NCBI GenBank assembly: GCA_964632135.1
Contig: CAZWEI010000058.1
Span: 1 to 6,278, forward strand
Reading direction: 5' to 3'
Length of the DNA stretch: 6,278 nucleotides
Origin: JBFMAP01 sp964632135
GTDB taxonomy: Archaea; Micrarchaeota; Micrarchaeia; Burarchaeales; JBFMAP01
A program made the position numbers and the translations under genes. This document shows positions 1 through 6,132 of this stretch, piece after piece (position 1 is the stretch's first letter; each line of letters starts with the position of its first letter). The notes beneath the pieces were generated by a model. The model had not been told where the DNA came from. It ran no database searches and saw only the letters and a program-made list of their open reading frames with translations.

Positions 1-1
1 C

Positions 2-445
2 GCGGGAAAGGAACACGGAATAACGCCAGTGGGCCTGGGCGCAAGGGACACGCTGAGGCTGGAATCGGGTTATATGCTGTATGGAAATGACATAGATGAA
101 AATACCACGCCGCTCGAGGCTCCGCTGAAATGGACTGTCGCGTTTGAAAAGGAGTTCATCGGGAAGAAGGCATTGCAGGAGAAGCCGCCGAGGAAGAAAA
201 TGGTCGGGTTTGAGTTGGCTGAGCGCGCGGTCCCTAGGCACGGGAATGAAGTAATTGTGGATGGGGAGAAAGTTGGAGTGGTGACGAGCGGAACGTTCTC
301 GCCCACTTTCAGGAAGCCGCTCGGGCTGTGCTTCGTGCCTCCGGAGCACCCGAAAGAGAAGAACATCGGGATAAAAATTCACGAGAAAGTTTGCGATGCT
401 GCTGTAACGAGCACGAGATTTTACAAGAGGGCAAGGGGGGATTGA
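2..445 (+). CDS. gcvT: Aminomethyltransferase, glycine cleavage T-protein (C-terminal part, 5' truncated)
   Basis: T-protein takes the aminomethyl group from the lipoyl arm of H-protein, releases ammonia and passes the one-carbon unit to a tetrahydropterin (folate, or possibly methanopterin in an archaeon). The frame is open from base 2, so the gene runs in from outside the window; 147 residues are present of a family length near 360-370, and the N-terminal catalytic part is missing. Visible hallmarks are VGLGARDTLRLESG (residues 10-23 of the fragment), the YGNDIDENTTPLEA segment, FIGKKAL, and the C-terminal barrel signature GVVTSGTFSPT (92-102), all as in GcvT. The GTG at 29 is an internal valine codon, not a start. 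The stop is 1 nt before the gcvH start, so the two are probably translated together. Identity is secure; the paralogue YgfZ lacks this combination and the gcvH-gcvP context settles it. Confidence 0.95.
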   Translation, partial: AGKEHGITPVGLGARDTLRLESGYMLYGNDIDENTTPLEAPLKWTVAFEKEFIGKKALQEKPPRKKMVGFELAERAVPRHGNEVIVDGEKVGVVTSGTFSPTFRKPLGLCFVPPEHPKEKNIGIKIHEKVCDAAVTSTRFYKRARGD

Positions 446-446
446 A

Positions 447-815
447 ATGAAATTCACGAAAGAGCACGAATGGGTTGAGTTGAACGGGAACACCGCAACA
501 GTGGGGATTACAGATTACGCGCAGAACCATCTGGGAGACGTGGTTTCGATTGATTTGCCGAAAATAGGAAAAAAGGTGAAGCAGTTCGAGGAGATGGCGA
601 TAATCGACTCGATGAAGGCGTCCTCTCCCGTGTACGCGCCAGTTTCGGGCGAAGTGATTGAGGTGAATAAGGAATTGGAGGCCGCGCCCCAACTCGTGAA
701 CGAGTCGCCGCAGGAAAAGGGATGGATTGCGAAATTGAAAATTACAAACGCGAAGGAAATGGATAATTTGATGGGCGAGGATGAGTACAGGAAATTTGTC
801 GAGGCATTGAAATGA
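447..815 (+). CDS. gcvH: Glycine cleavage H-protein (lipoyl carrier)
   Basis: Small soluble carrier whose lipoyl-lysine arm receives the aminomethyl group from P-protein, presents it to T-protein and is reoxidised by L-protein. The 122-residue product is close to the family's usual 125-130. Recognisable segments are HEWVELNG near the N-terminus, VGITDYAQNHLGDVVSIDLP (19-38), the lipoylation hairpin AIIDSMKASSPVYAPVSGEV (51-70) with K57 as the lipoylated lysine, and the LVNESPQEKGWIAKLKI segment. The residue three before the lysine is Asp (D54) where H-proteins normally have Glu. The ATG at 447 follows a G-rich ribosome binding site (435-440) and gives the standard N-terminus. The stop overlaps the gcvPA start in an ATGA. 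This is the likely substrate of the ligase and the two radical SAM enzymes encoded downstream. Confidence 0.97.
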   Translation: MKFTKEHEWVELNGNTATVGITDYAQNHLGDVVSIDLPKIGKKVKQFEEMAIIDSMKASSPVYAPVSGEVIEVNKELEAAPQLVNESPQEKGWIAKLKITNAKEMDNLMGEDEYRKFVEALK

Positions 816-2074
816 ATTTTATTCCGAACACGAAAAGCGAGATAGAGGAGATGCTGAGGGCGGTAGGAGCGAAAAGCATAGAGGAACTTTTCAAGGGGTT
901 CGAGCCGAAATTAAAGAGGGAACTGAATCTCGCGCAGCCGATGAGCGAACTCGAACTCGCGGAGCATATGCGCGCGCTTTCGAAAAAGAACAAGCCTCTG
1001 AAATATTTCACGGGCGGGGGCGCGTACGACCATTATATTCCCAGCGCCGTGGGACATATTGTCTCGCGCTCTGAATTTTATACTGCTTATACTCCTTATC
1101 AAGCGGAAGTGAGCCAGGGGACGCTTCAGGCAATCTATGAGTTTCAAACTTTCATGTGCATGCTCACGGGAATGGATGTGGCGAATGCGTCCATGTACGA
1201 CGGCGCGAGCGCGCTCGCTGAAAGCGCGTTCATCGCGTGCGATGCCACAGGAAGAAATGAGGTTGCGGTGCTGAACGCGCTCAACCCGAACTATGCACGC
1301 GTGCTGAAAACATACTGCGACGCGCACGGAATTAAAATTAGGAATGAGGTTACTGAAAAATCCGCGTGCGTTGTGGTGCAGAACCCGGATTTTGAGGGAA
1401 ACGTTCATCAATTGGAGGAGTTTGCTGAAAAGGCGCATGGGGTGGGCGCGCTGCTTGTGGCGTGCGTGGTCGAGCCGACCTCGCTCGCGCTCCTCAAGCC
1501 TCCTGGCGAATGCGGCGCGGATATTGTTGCAGGAGAGGCGCAGGCGCTCGGGAACCCCGTGAGCTTTGGAGGACCGTTTTTGGGGTATATCGCAGTGAAG
1601 AAGGAGCAAATGAAAAGAATTCCTGGAAGATTGTGCGGAATCACAACAGATGCAAAGGGAAACAGGGGGTTCGTGCTGACGCTGCAGGCGCGCGAGCAGC
1701 ACATCCGCAGGGAGAGGGCGGGTTCGAACATATGCTCGAACCAGGCGCTGTGCGCGCTCGCGGCAACGGTTTATCTTTCATTAATGGGAAAAACCGGCCT
1801 GCGGAACGTGGCGAAACTTTCTTACGAGAGGGCACACGAACTGCAGCGCAGGCTTTGCGAGATGGGTTTCCAACTGGAGAACAAGAAACCGTTCTATAAT
1901 GAATTTGTGGTGAAATGTCCGGTAAAGCCTCGGAAAATAACTGGCGCGCTCGCGAGAAAGGGAATTTCCGCGGGAATGGAGTTGGGAGGGGAAAGGATGC
2001 TCGTGTGCTGCACTGAAAAAAATAGCGAGCAGGATGTTGAGGAGTACGCGGGCGCGGTGAAGGCGGTTATATGA
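812..2074 (+). CDS. gcvPA: Glycine dehydrogenase (decarboxylating) subunit 1 (P-protein, N-terminal half)
   Basis: One of the two subunits of the split P-protein, which decarboxylates glycine and transfers aminomethyl to lipoylated H-protein. The 420-residue chain is slightly shorter than typical subunit 1 proteins (about 440). Family hallmarks in order: YFTGGGAYDHYIPSAV (65-80), YTPYQAEVSQGTLQAIYEFQ (93-112), NASMYDGASALAE (125-137), VEPTSLALLKPPGECGADI (220-238), GNPVSFGGPFLGY (247-259), and LQAREQHIRRERAGSNICSN (291-310). This half has the aminotransferase fold but not the PLP lysine, which lies in gcvPB. A GAGG at 801-804 precedes the ATG at 812 with 7 nt spacing. The gene is tied to both neighbours by 4-nt ATGA overlaps, which suggests translational coupling and matched production of the two P subunits. 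Confidence 0.97.
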   Translation: MNFIPNTKSEIEEMLRAVGAKSIEELFKGFEPKLKRELNLAQPMSELELAEHMRALSKKNKPLKYFTGGGAYDHYIPSAVGHIVSRSEFYTAYTPYQAEVSQGTLQAIYEFQTFMCMLTGMDVANASMYDGASALAESAFIACDATGRNEVAVLNALNPNYARVLKTYCDAHGIKIRNEVTEKSACVVVQNPDFEGNVHQLEEFAEKAHGVGALLVACVVEPTSLALLKPPGECGADIVAGEAQALGNPVSFGGPFLGYIAVKKEQMKRIPGRLCGITTDAKGNRGFVLTLQAREQHIRRERAGSNICSNQALCALAATVYLSLMGKTGLRNVAKLSYERAHELQRRLCEMGFQLENKKPFYNEFVVKCPVKPRKITGALARKGISAGMELGGERMLVCCTEKNSEQDVEEYAGAVKAVI

Positions 2075-3474
2075 GCGTCAAACTCGTATTCGAAATGAAG
2101 GGAAGGAATTCGGAATACGTGCCCGACGCGAAAGAGGAACTGCCCGCACCGTTCAACCGCGCGGAACTGCCTTTGCCTGATTTGGGCGAGGTGCAGGTTG
2201 TGCGGCATTTCATCGAATTATCGAAAATGAATTATGGCGTGGATTCGGGTTTCTACCCGCTCGGCTCGTGCACGATGAAGTACAACCCGAAAGTGAATGA
2301 GGATGCGGCGAGAATGGGTGGGTTTGCAGGGCTTCATCCGCTCGCGCGCGAGAGCGACGCGCAGGGCGCGCTTGAGTTGATGTATCAGTTGGAGAGGGAT
2401 TTGTGCGAGATCACGGGAATGGACGCGTTCACGCTCCAGCCTGCAGCAGGCGCGCACGGGGAACTAACTTCTGTGATGATTGCGAGGAAGTATTTCAAGG
2501 GAAAGCGAAAAGAGATTTTAATTCCGGATACCGCGCACGGCACGAACCCTGCGAGCGGGGCGATGGCAGGGTTCAAAATTACTACCGTGAAATCCAATGC
2601 GCGCGGGGGAATCGATTTGGAGGAGTTGGGGAAGGCGATGAGCGAGGATGTGGCAATGTTAATGGTCACGAACCCGAACACACTCGGGCTTTTCGAGGAG
2701 GAGATTGGAAAAATCGCTGAAATCGTGCATGAGAAGGGCGCGCTCCTTTACTGCGACGGCGCGAACATGAACGCGATGATGGGAATCACGCGGCCAGGAG
2801 AGCAGGGATTCGACATAATGCATCTTAATTTGCACAAGACGTTCTCAACTCCACACGGTGGCGGGGGGCCTGGCTCTGGGCCTGTGGGCGTGAAAAAGTT
2901 TCTCGAGGATTATCTGCCAGTTCCGCGCGTTGTGAAAAATGAGAAAAGTGGAGTATATTCGCTGAAATGGAAATCAAAGAATTCAATTGGAAAGGTTTGC
3001 TCGTTCTACGGGAATTTCGGGGTGATGGTTAAGGCGTACGCGTACATAAAGGCGCTAGGGCCGAGGCTGAAGGAAGTTTCTGAAATGGCTGTGTTGAACG
3101 CGAACTATTTGATGAGAAAACTGCAGCCCTATTACGAACTGCCTTATGATAGGGTGTGCGCGCACGAGTTCGTTCTCTCCGCGAAGAGGCAGGCAGAGAA
3201 GGGCGTGCACGCGATGGACATTGCGAAGAGGCTGCTTGATTACGGGCACCACGCGCCCACCATCTACTTCCCGCTCGTCGTGTCCGAGGCGCTTATGATA
3301 GAGCCCACAGAGACAGAAACGAAGCAGAAGCTGGACGAGTTCGCGGACGCGATGATAAAGATAGCGAACGAGCCGCCTGAACTCGTGAGGAGCGCGCCCA
3401 TCACCACGCCAGTTGGAAGGCTTGATGGCGTGGCAGCCGCGCGCCAGCCGAATTTGAGATGGTGCAATGAGTGA
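2071..3474 (+). CDS. gcvPB: Glycine dehydrogenase (decarboxylating) subunit 2 (P-protein, PLP-binding half)
   Basis: Catalytic PLP-binding half of the split P-protein; with subunit 1 it decarboxylates glycine onto the H-protein lipoyl arm. The 467 residues fit the family (about 450-500). Clear signatures: GVDSGFYPLGSCTMKYNPK (56-74), LQPAAGAHGELTSVMIARKY (122-141), IPDTAHGTNPASGAMAGF (151-168), NPNTLGLFEEEI (201-212), YCDGANMNAMMGITRPGEQG (227-246), and the cofactor site HLNLHKTFSTPHGGGG, in which K256 is the lysine expected to form the Schiff base with PLP. The C-terminal part retains HEFVLSAKRQ and YGHHAPTIYFPLVV, so the protein looks intact. GGTGA (2056-2060) followed by AGG lies upstream of the ATG. 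The end overlaps the next gene by 8 nt, linking the decarboxylase to the downstream cofactor genes. Confidence 0.97.
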   Translation: MSVKLVFEMKGRNSEYVPDAKEELPAPFNRAELPLPDLGEVQVVRHFIELSKMNYGVDSGFYPLGSCTMKYNPKVNEDAARMGGFAGLHPLARESDAQGALELMYQLERDLCEITGMDAFTLQPAAGAHGELTSVMIARKYFKGKRKEILIPDTAHGTNPASGAMAGFKITTVKSNARGGIDLEELGKAMSEDVAMLMVTNPNTLGLFEEEIGKIAEIVHEKGALLYCDGANMNAMMGITRPGEQGFDIMHLNLHKTFSTPHGGGGPGSGPVGVKKFLEDYLPVPRVVKNEKSGVYSLKWKSKNSIGKVCSFYGNFGVMVKAYAYIKALGPRLKEVSEMAVLNANYLMRKLQPYYELPYDRVCAHEFVLSAKRQAEKGVHAMDIAKRLLDYGHHAPTIYFPLVVSEALMIEPTETETKQKLDEFADAMIKIANEPPELVRSAPITTPVGRLDGVAAARQPNLRWCNE

Positions 3475-4246
3475 GGTTGAATTAGTCTTTCCCTTCAAAA
3501 CGCGAGCGGTGAGCATAACCGGCCGAGGGTGCGCGCTCAATTGCGCGCACTGCAACCGCCACTATTTGGAGAATATGCCGAGCCTTGAGGAAGTCGCGCG
3601 CACGAATGGGATCAAGAGCGTGCTCGTGAGCGGTGGCTGCGAGGAGAATGGGGAGGTCCCGCTTCTCAAATTCAAAAAGCAAATCCTCGCGCTAAAGAAA
3701 AAATACAGGATAATCGCGCACACCGGGCTTGTTGCGCCTGAAAACGTGCGCGAGTTGAAAGGGCTCGTGGATGTTGTTTCGTTCGATTTCCCGCCGAGCA
3801 CGCGCGCAATCAAGGAGGTTTTTGGGATTGATAAGAGAATTGAGGACTACGCGGGGTCGCTTGCCGCGCTCGCGAGGTATGTTCAAACCGTCCCGCACGT
3901 GACAATCGGGCTTAGGGAAGGAGTAATCGATGGGGAGATGGAGGCGCTCGAAACGCTAGCGGGAATGGGAATGAAAAAGATTGTGATGAACGTGCTCGTG
4001 CCGACGCCTGGAACGAGATACGAGAATGTAAAGCCGCCTCCAGTCGGCGAGGTCGTTTCCTTGCTGCGCGAGGCGAGGGATAGGTTTGATTTTGTTTACC
4101 TTGGCTGCATGAGGCCAACCGGCGAGTACAGGAAGAGGTTGGACGGGAAGGCGCTTGAACTGGGCATCGTGGATAGGATTGTGATGCCTGCGAAAGGGAT
4201 TGCACGCGAGGGGGCGGGCGTGTTTTACGAGTGCTGCGCGTTATGA
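3467..4246 (+). CDS. lipS2: Radical SAM protein, BioB-like; probable archaeal lipoyl synthase component (LipS2-like)
   Basis: Probably one of two radical SAM enzymes that together insert sulfur into a protein-bound octanoyl chain. The 259-residue protein has the CX3CX2C site for the SAM-binding [4Fe-4S] cluster at C22, C26 and C29 within GRGCALNCAHCNRHYL. Further cysteines that could hold a second cluster are C58 (SVLVSGGC), C214 (YLGCMRPTGEYR) and the C-terminal pair C256-C257 (ECCAL). Established: T. kodakarensis uses two such proteins, formerly annotated as biotin synthases, as lipoyl synthase in place of LipA. Inferred: this one corresponds to LipS2, from its short length and resemblance to the 'biotin synthase homologue' family; the numbering could be reversed. 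The ATG at 3467 overlaps gcvPB by 8 nt. True biotin synthase is unlikely, since no other biotin gene is present and the location is between glycine cleavage and lipoate ligase genes. Confidence 0.78.
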   Translation: MSEVELVFPFKTRAVSITGRGCALNCAHCNRHYLENMPSLEEVARTNGIKSVLVSGGCEENGEVPLLKFKKQILALKKKYRIIAHTGLVAPENVRELKGLVDVVSFDFPPSTRAIKEVFGIDKRIEDYAGSLAALARYVQTVPHVTIGLREGVIDGEMEALETLAGMGMKKIVMNVLVPTPGTRYENVKPPPVGEVVSLLREARDRFDFVYLGCMRPTGEYRKRLDGKALELGIVDRIVMPAKGIAREGAGVFYECCAL

Positions 4247-4290
4247 GCGTTGTGATGTTCAGATTGTGCGTTGATTGGTGTTTGGAATGA
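4243..4290 (+). other. 15-codon mini-ORF bridging the two radical SAM genes
   Basis: An ATG at 4243 overlaps the stop of the first radical SAM gene as ATGA. The frame runs 15 codons (MSVVMFRLCVDWCLE) to a TGA at 4288-4290, which overlaps the preferred ATG of the next radical SAM gene, again as ATGA. It fills the only sizeable gap in the operon. It may act only to carry ribosomes across the gap, or it may be chance. No protein function is claimed. Confidence 0.2.
4277..4280 (+). promoter_or_regulatory. Ribosome binding site deciding the start of the second radical SAM gene
   Basis: GGTG, matching the archaeal anti-Shine-Dalgarno, lies 6 nt before the ATG at 4287. This favours that ATG over the in-frame TTG at 4275 and GTG at 4278, which overlap the site itself. 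Confidence 0.5.
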
Positions 4291-5414
4291 GATTGGCTCT
4301 TGGAACCGCAATAGCGATGGGGCTGAAGAAGGGAAGAATGCAAAGCGCGCCCACAACCGCGCATTTTCTTCTTGGGAACGGGTGCGAGAACTCGTGCGCG
4401 TACTGCAATGCGCGCGATTCGAGAATAGCGAGAATCGAATGGCCTGAGTTTCCTGAGGAGAACGTGTTAAGCGCGCCCTTCTCGAGTTTTAAGAGAGCGT
4501 GCCTGCAATTAACGAGCAACGGGCTTGAGGAAGCTGTCGCACTCATACCAAAAATGCCCGTGCCGGTGAGCGTTTCGGTAAGGGCGCGCGGAATTGAGGA
4601 GATTGAGCGCCTATTTTCTGCCGGCGCTGACAGGGTTTGCGTCCCTCTGGACGCGTGCACGAGCGAAATAAGCAAGAGCGTGGGAAGAAATGGGTTTGAG
4701 GAGAGGGTTAAACTGCTTAGGCGGGCGGCGGGGAAGTTTCCGGGAAGGGTTGCCACCCATCTTATTGTTGGTTTGGGGGAGAGCGAGAAGGAAGCGGTTG
4801 AATTGATGAAGAGCTTATACGCGAGCGGGGTTTATGTCGGGCTGTTCGCGTTCACGCCAGTGAAAGGAAGCGCGCTCGGGGCGCGGCCAAAGCCGCATCT
4901 GGGCGCGTACAGGAGGGTTCAGATTGCGGGGTATTTAATTGCGAAAGGAAAGGAGCACGCGCATGCGTTCAAATACAACACGCACGGGCAGTTAATTGGG
5001 TTGCCGGAGGTGGAGGGCGAGGCATTCCTAACGTCTGGCTGCCCGGGGTGCAACAGGCCGTATTTTGACAGCGCGCCGAGCAAACTATACAACTATCCGC
5101 GTAAGATAAGCGAGGAGGAGAGAAGAAAGGCGAATTCAGAAGCGCGCATTTACGAGGGAAAAAACGTTTACAAGGCTGGAAAACTCATAAAAATAAATTT
5201 GGAGTATTCGGATAAGATAGAAACTATACGCATAACGGGTGATTTCTTCGCGTATCCTGAGGAGGGGATTGAGAGGATTGAACGCGAGTTGGTTGGGTGT
5301 CCGCTTGAAAAAGACGGGATAAGGACGCGCGTAATGGGGGCGCTTGAGAACGTTGAAGTTTTCGGGTTTGATGCGGATTCGCTTACGGAAGCGATAATTG
5401 GTGCGAGTGGGTGA
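4287..5414 (+). CDS. lipS1: Radical SAM lipoyl synthase-like protein (LipS1-like) fused to a C-terminal LplB-like domain
   Basis: Predicted partner of the preceding radical SAM protein in sulfur insertion at protein-bound octanoyl groups. From the ATG at 4287 it is 375 residues. Residues 1-280 form the radical SAM part: an MGLKKGR element (11-17), the CX3CX2C cluster site C33-C37-C40 (GNGCENSCAYC), HLIVGLGESEKEAVELM (158-174) as in the BioB/LipA superfamily, and GCPGCNRPYF (251-260), whose C252 and C255 may bind an auxiliary Fe-S cluster. Residues about 285-375 are unlike a radical SAM fold and resemble LplB, the accessory domain of lipoate ligases: YKAGKLIKINLEY, then ITGDFFAYPEEGIERIE (316-332) and a GCPL turn. 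The neighbouring LplA lacks this domain. The start is chosen by the GGTG site and ATGA overlap; TTG 4275 or GTG 4278 would add three or four residues. The radical SAM assignment is firm; the LipS1 label is inferred. Confidence 0.78.
   Translation: MRLALGTAIAMGLKKGRMQSAPTTAHFLLGNGCENSCAYCNARDSRIARIEWPEFPEENVLSAPFSSFKRACLQLTSNGLEEAVALIPKMPVPVSVSVRARGIEEIERLFSAGADRVCVPLDACTSEISKSVGRNGFEERVKLLRRAAGKFPGRVATHLIVGLGESEKEAVELMKSLYASGVYVGLFAFTPVKGSALGARPKPHLGAYRRVQIAGYLIAKGKEHAHAFKYNTHGQLIGLPEVEGEAFLTSGCPGCNRPYFDSAPSKLYNYPRKISEEERRKANSEARIYEGKNVYKAGKLIKINLEYSDKIETIRITGDFFAYPEEGIERIERELVGCPLEKDGIRTRVMGALENVEVFGFDADSLTEAIIGASG
5139..5411 (+). other. LplB-like accessory domain encoded at the 3' end of the LipS1-like gene
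   Basis: Region coding residues about 285-375 of the fusion. The GDFFAYPEE core, the preceding short beta-strand pattern (KLIKINLEY, KIETIRITG) and the following helix match LplB and the C-terminal domain of single-chain LplA. In Thermoplasma acidophilum, LplA needs the separate LplB to activate lipoate. There is no stop, restart codon with a ribosome site, or frame change at the junction, so the sequence encodes one chain. Confidence 0.75.
5410..5414 (+). promoter_or_regulatory. Ribosome binding site deciding the start of lplA
   Basis: GGTGA, complementary to the archaeal 16S 3' end, ends 4 nt before the ATG at 5419 and includes the stop codon of the upstream gene. It supports that ATG over the in-frame TTG at 5398, which would overlap the upstream gene by 17 nt. 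Confidence 0.6.
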
Positions 5415-5418
5415 AAAG

Positions 5419-6132
5419 ATGAGAATTAGACTGCTTGAAACAGGCGCGAACGACGCGTTCATGAACATGGGGATAGATGAGGCGCTTATGTCGTCAGAGG
5501 AGCCTGTTCTTCGCCTGTATGCGTGGAAGCCTGCTGCCGTCTCTGCGGGGTATTTCCAGAAAGTCGAGGAGGAGATTGATGAAGAGGCGTGCACGCGGTT
5601 TGGTGTTGATGTTGTGAGAAGGCAGACCGGAGGGGGCGCGGTCTTCCACGAGAACGAACTTACGTATTGCTTCATAACGCGCGAGCACCCACAAAACATC
5701 CTCGAGTCCTACAAATGGGTTTGCGGCGCGCTCATCGAGGGGCTGGGAACATTGGGGGTGAGCGCGGAGTTCGCGCCCCTCAATGACATAGTTGTTGGGG
5801 GAAAGAAAATATCCGGAAATGCACAAACGCGCAGGAAGGGGGTTATGCTCCAGCACGGAACAATTTTGCTGGGCGTGGACGTGGAGAAGATGTTCTCACT
5901 GCTAAAAGTGCCGAGCGAGAAGATGAAAGGGAAACTTATAAATGACGTGAAGGCGCGCGTGAGCGGGCTCGGGGTTTCTTTTGAGGAGGCGAGCGCGGCG
6001 GTTAAAAAAGGGTTCGAGAGAAAAATGGGTGCGGAACTCGTCCCAAGCGAAGTGACAAAAGAGGAGACCGAGACTGCTATAAAGCTTTCCAAGGAAAAAT
6101 ACAAATCAGGGGAGTGGTTGCATCGAATATAA
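5419..6132 (+). CDS. lplA: Lipoate/octanoate-protein ligase, catalytic subunit (LplA N-terminal type)
   Basis: Adenylates lipoate or octanoate and transfers it to the lysine of a lipoyl-accepting protein, here most likely the H-protein. From the ATG at 5419 it is 237 residues, the size of the catalytic domain only; single-chain LplA is near 330. Motifs in order: NMGIDEALM (16-24), LRLYAWKPAAVSAGYFQ (31-47), RRQTGGGAVFHENELTY (67-83), LNDIVVGGKKISGNAQ (121-136) with K130 as the catalytic lysine, LQHGTILLGVD (144-154), and a C-terminal KYKSGEWL, where the catalytic domain normally ends. The missing LplB-type domain is found at the end of the preceding gene, so the two products probably act together. 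No LipB or LipM octanoyltransferase is visible, so this ligase may also supply the octanoyl substrate of the LipS pair. An octanoyltransferase role cannot be excluded from sequence alone. Confidence 0.88.
   Translation: MRIRLLETGANDAFMNMGIDEALMSSEEPVLRLYAWKPAAVSAGYFQKVEEEIDEEACTRFGVDVVRRQTGGGAVFHENELTYCFITREHPQNILESYKWVCGALIEGLGTLGVSAEFAPLNDIVVGGKKISGNAQTRRKGVMLQHGTILLGVDVEKMFSLLKVPSEKMKGKLINDVKARVSGLGVSFEEASAAVKKGFERKMGAELVPSEVTKEETETAIKLSKEKYKSGEWLHRI
6109..6114 (+). promoter_or_regulatory. Putative ribosome binding site for lpd, inside the end of lplA
   Basis: GGGGAG, 7 nt before the ATC at 6122. It supports translation starting at that codon even though it is not ATG, GTG or TTG. Confidence 0.4.

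Noticed and set aside
911..1702. A 263-codon open frame on the minus strand
   Set aside because: It lies wholly inside gcvPA, whose conserved motifs are unmistakable. Its product is Arg/His-rich and resembles nothing; the frame is open because of the GCG/CGC-rich codon use of the sense gene.
3055..3555. A 166-codon minus-strand frame over the gcvPB/radical SAM junction
   Set aside because: Antisense shadow of two well-supported genes, with no ribosome binding site or recognisable motif.
4247..4286. Possible terminator or promoter in the 40-nt gap between the radical SAM genes
   Set aside because: No hairpin followed by a T-run and no convincing TATA/BRE element is visible.
3467..5414. Reading the two radical SAM genes as biotin synthases (bioB)
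   Set aside because: They are BioB-like in the CX3CX2C and GLGE motifs, but no biotin genes are present, two different copies occur side by side between gcvPB and lplA, and one carries an LplB-like domain. Lipoyl synthesis explains all of this better.
5398..5418. TTG at 5398 as the start of lplA
   Set aside because: It would add seven residues not typical of LplA and overlap the upstream gene; the ATG at 5419 has a GGTGA site at the right distance.
5136..5699. A 187-codon minus-strand frame across the LplB-like tail and the lplA start
   Set aside because: Both sense genes have conserved motifs here. The antisense product is low-complexity Ser/Arg-rich with no family resemblance.
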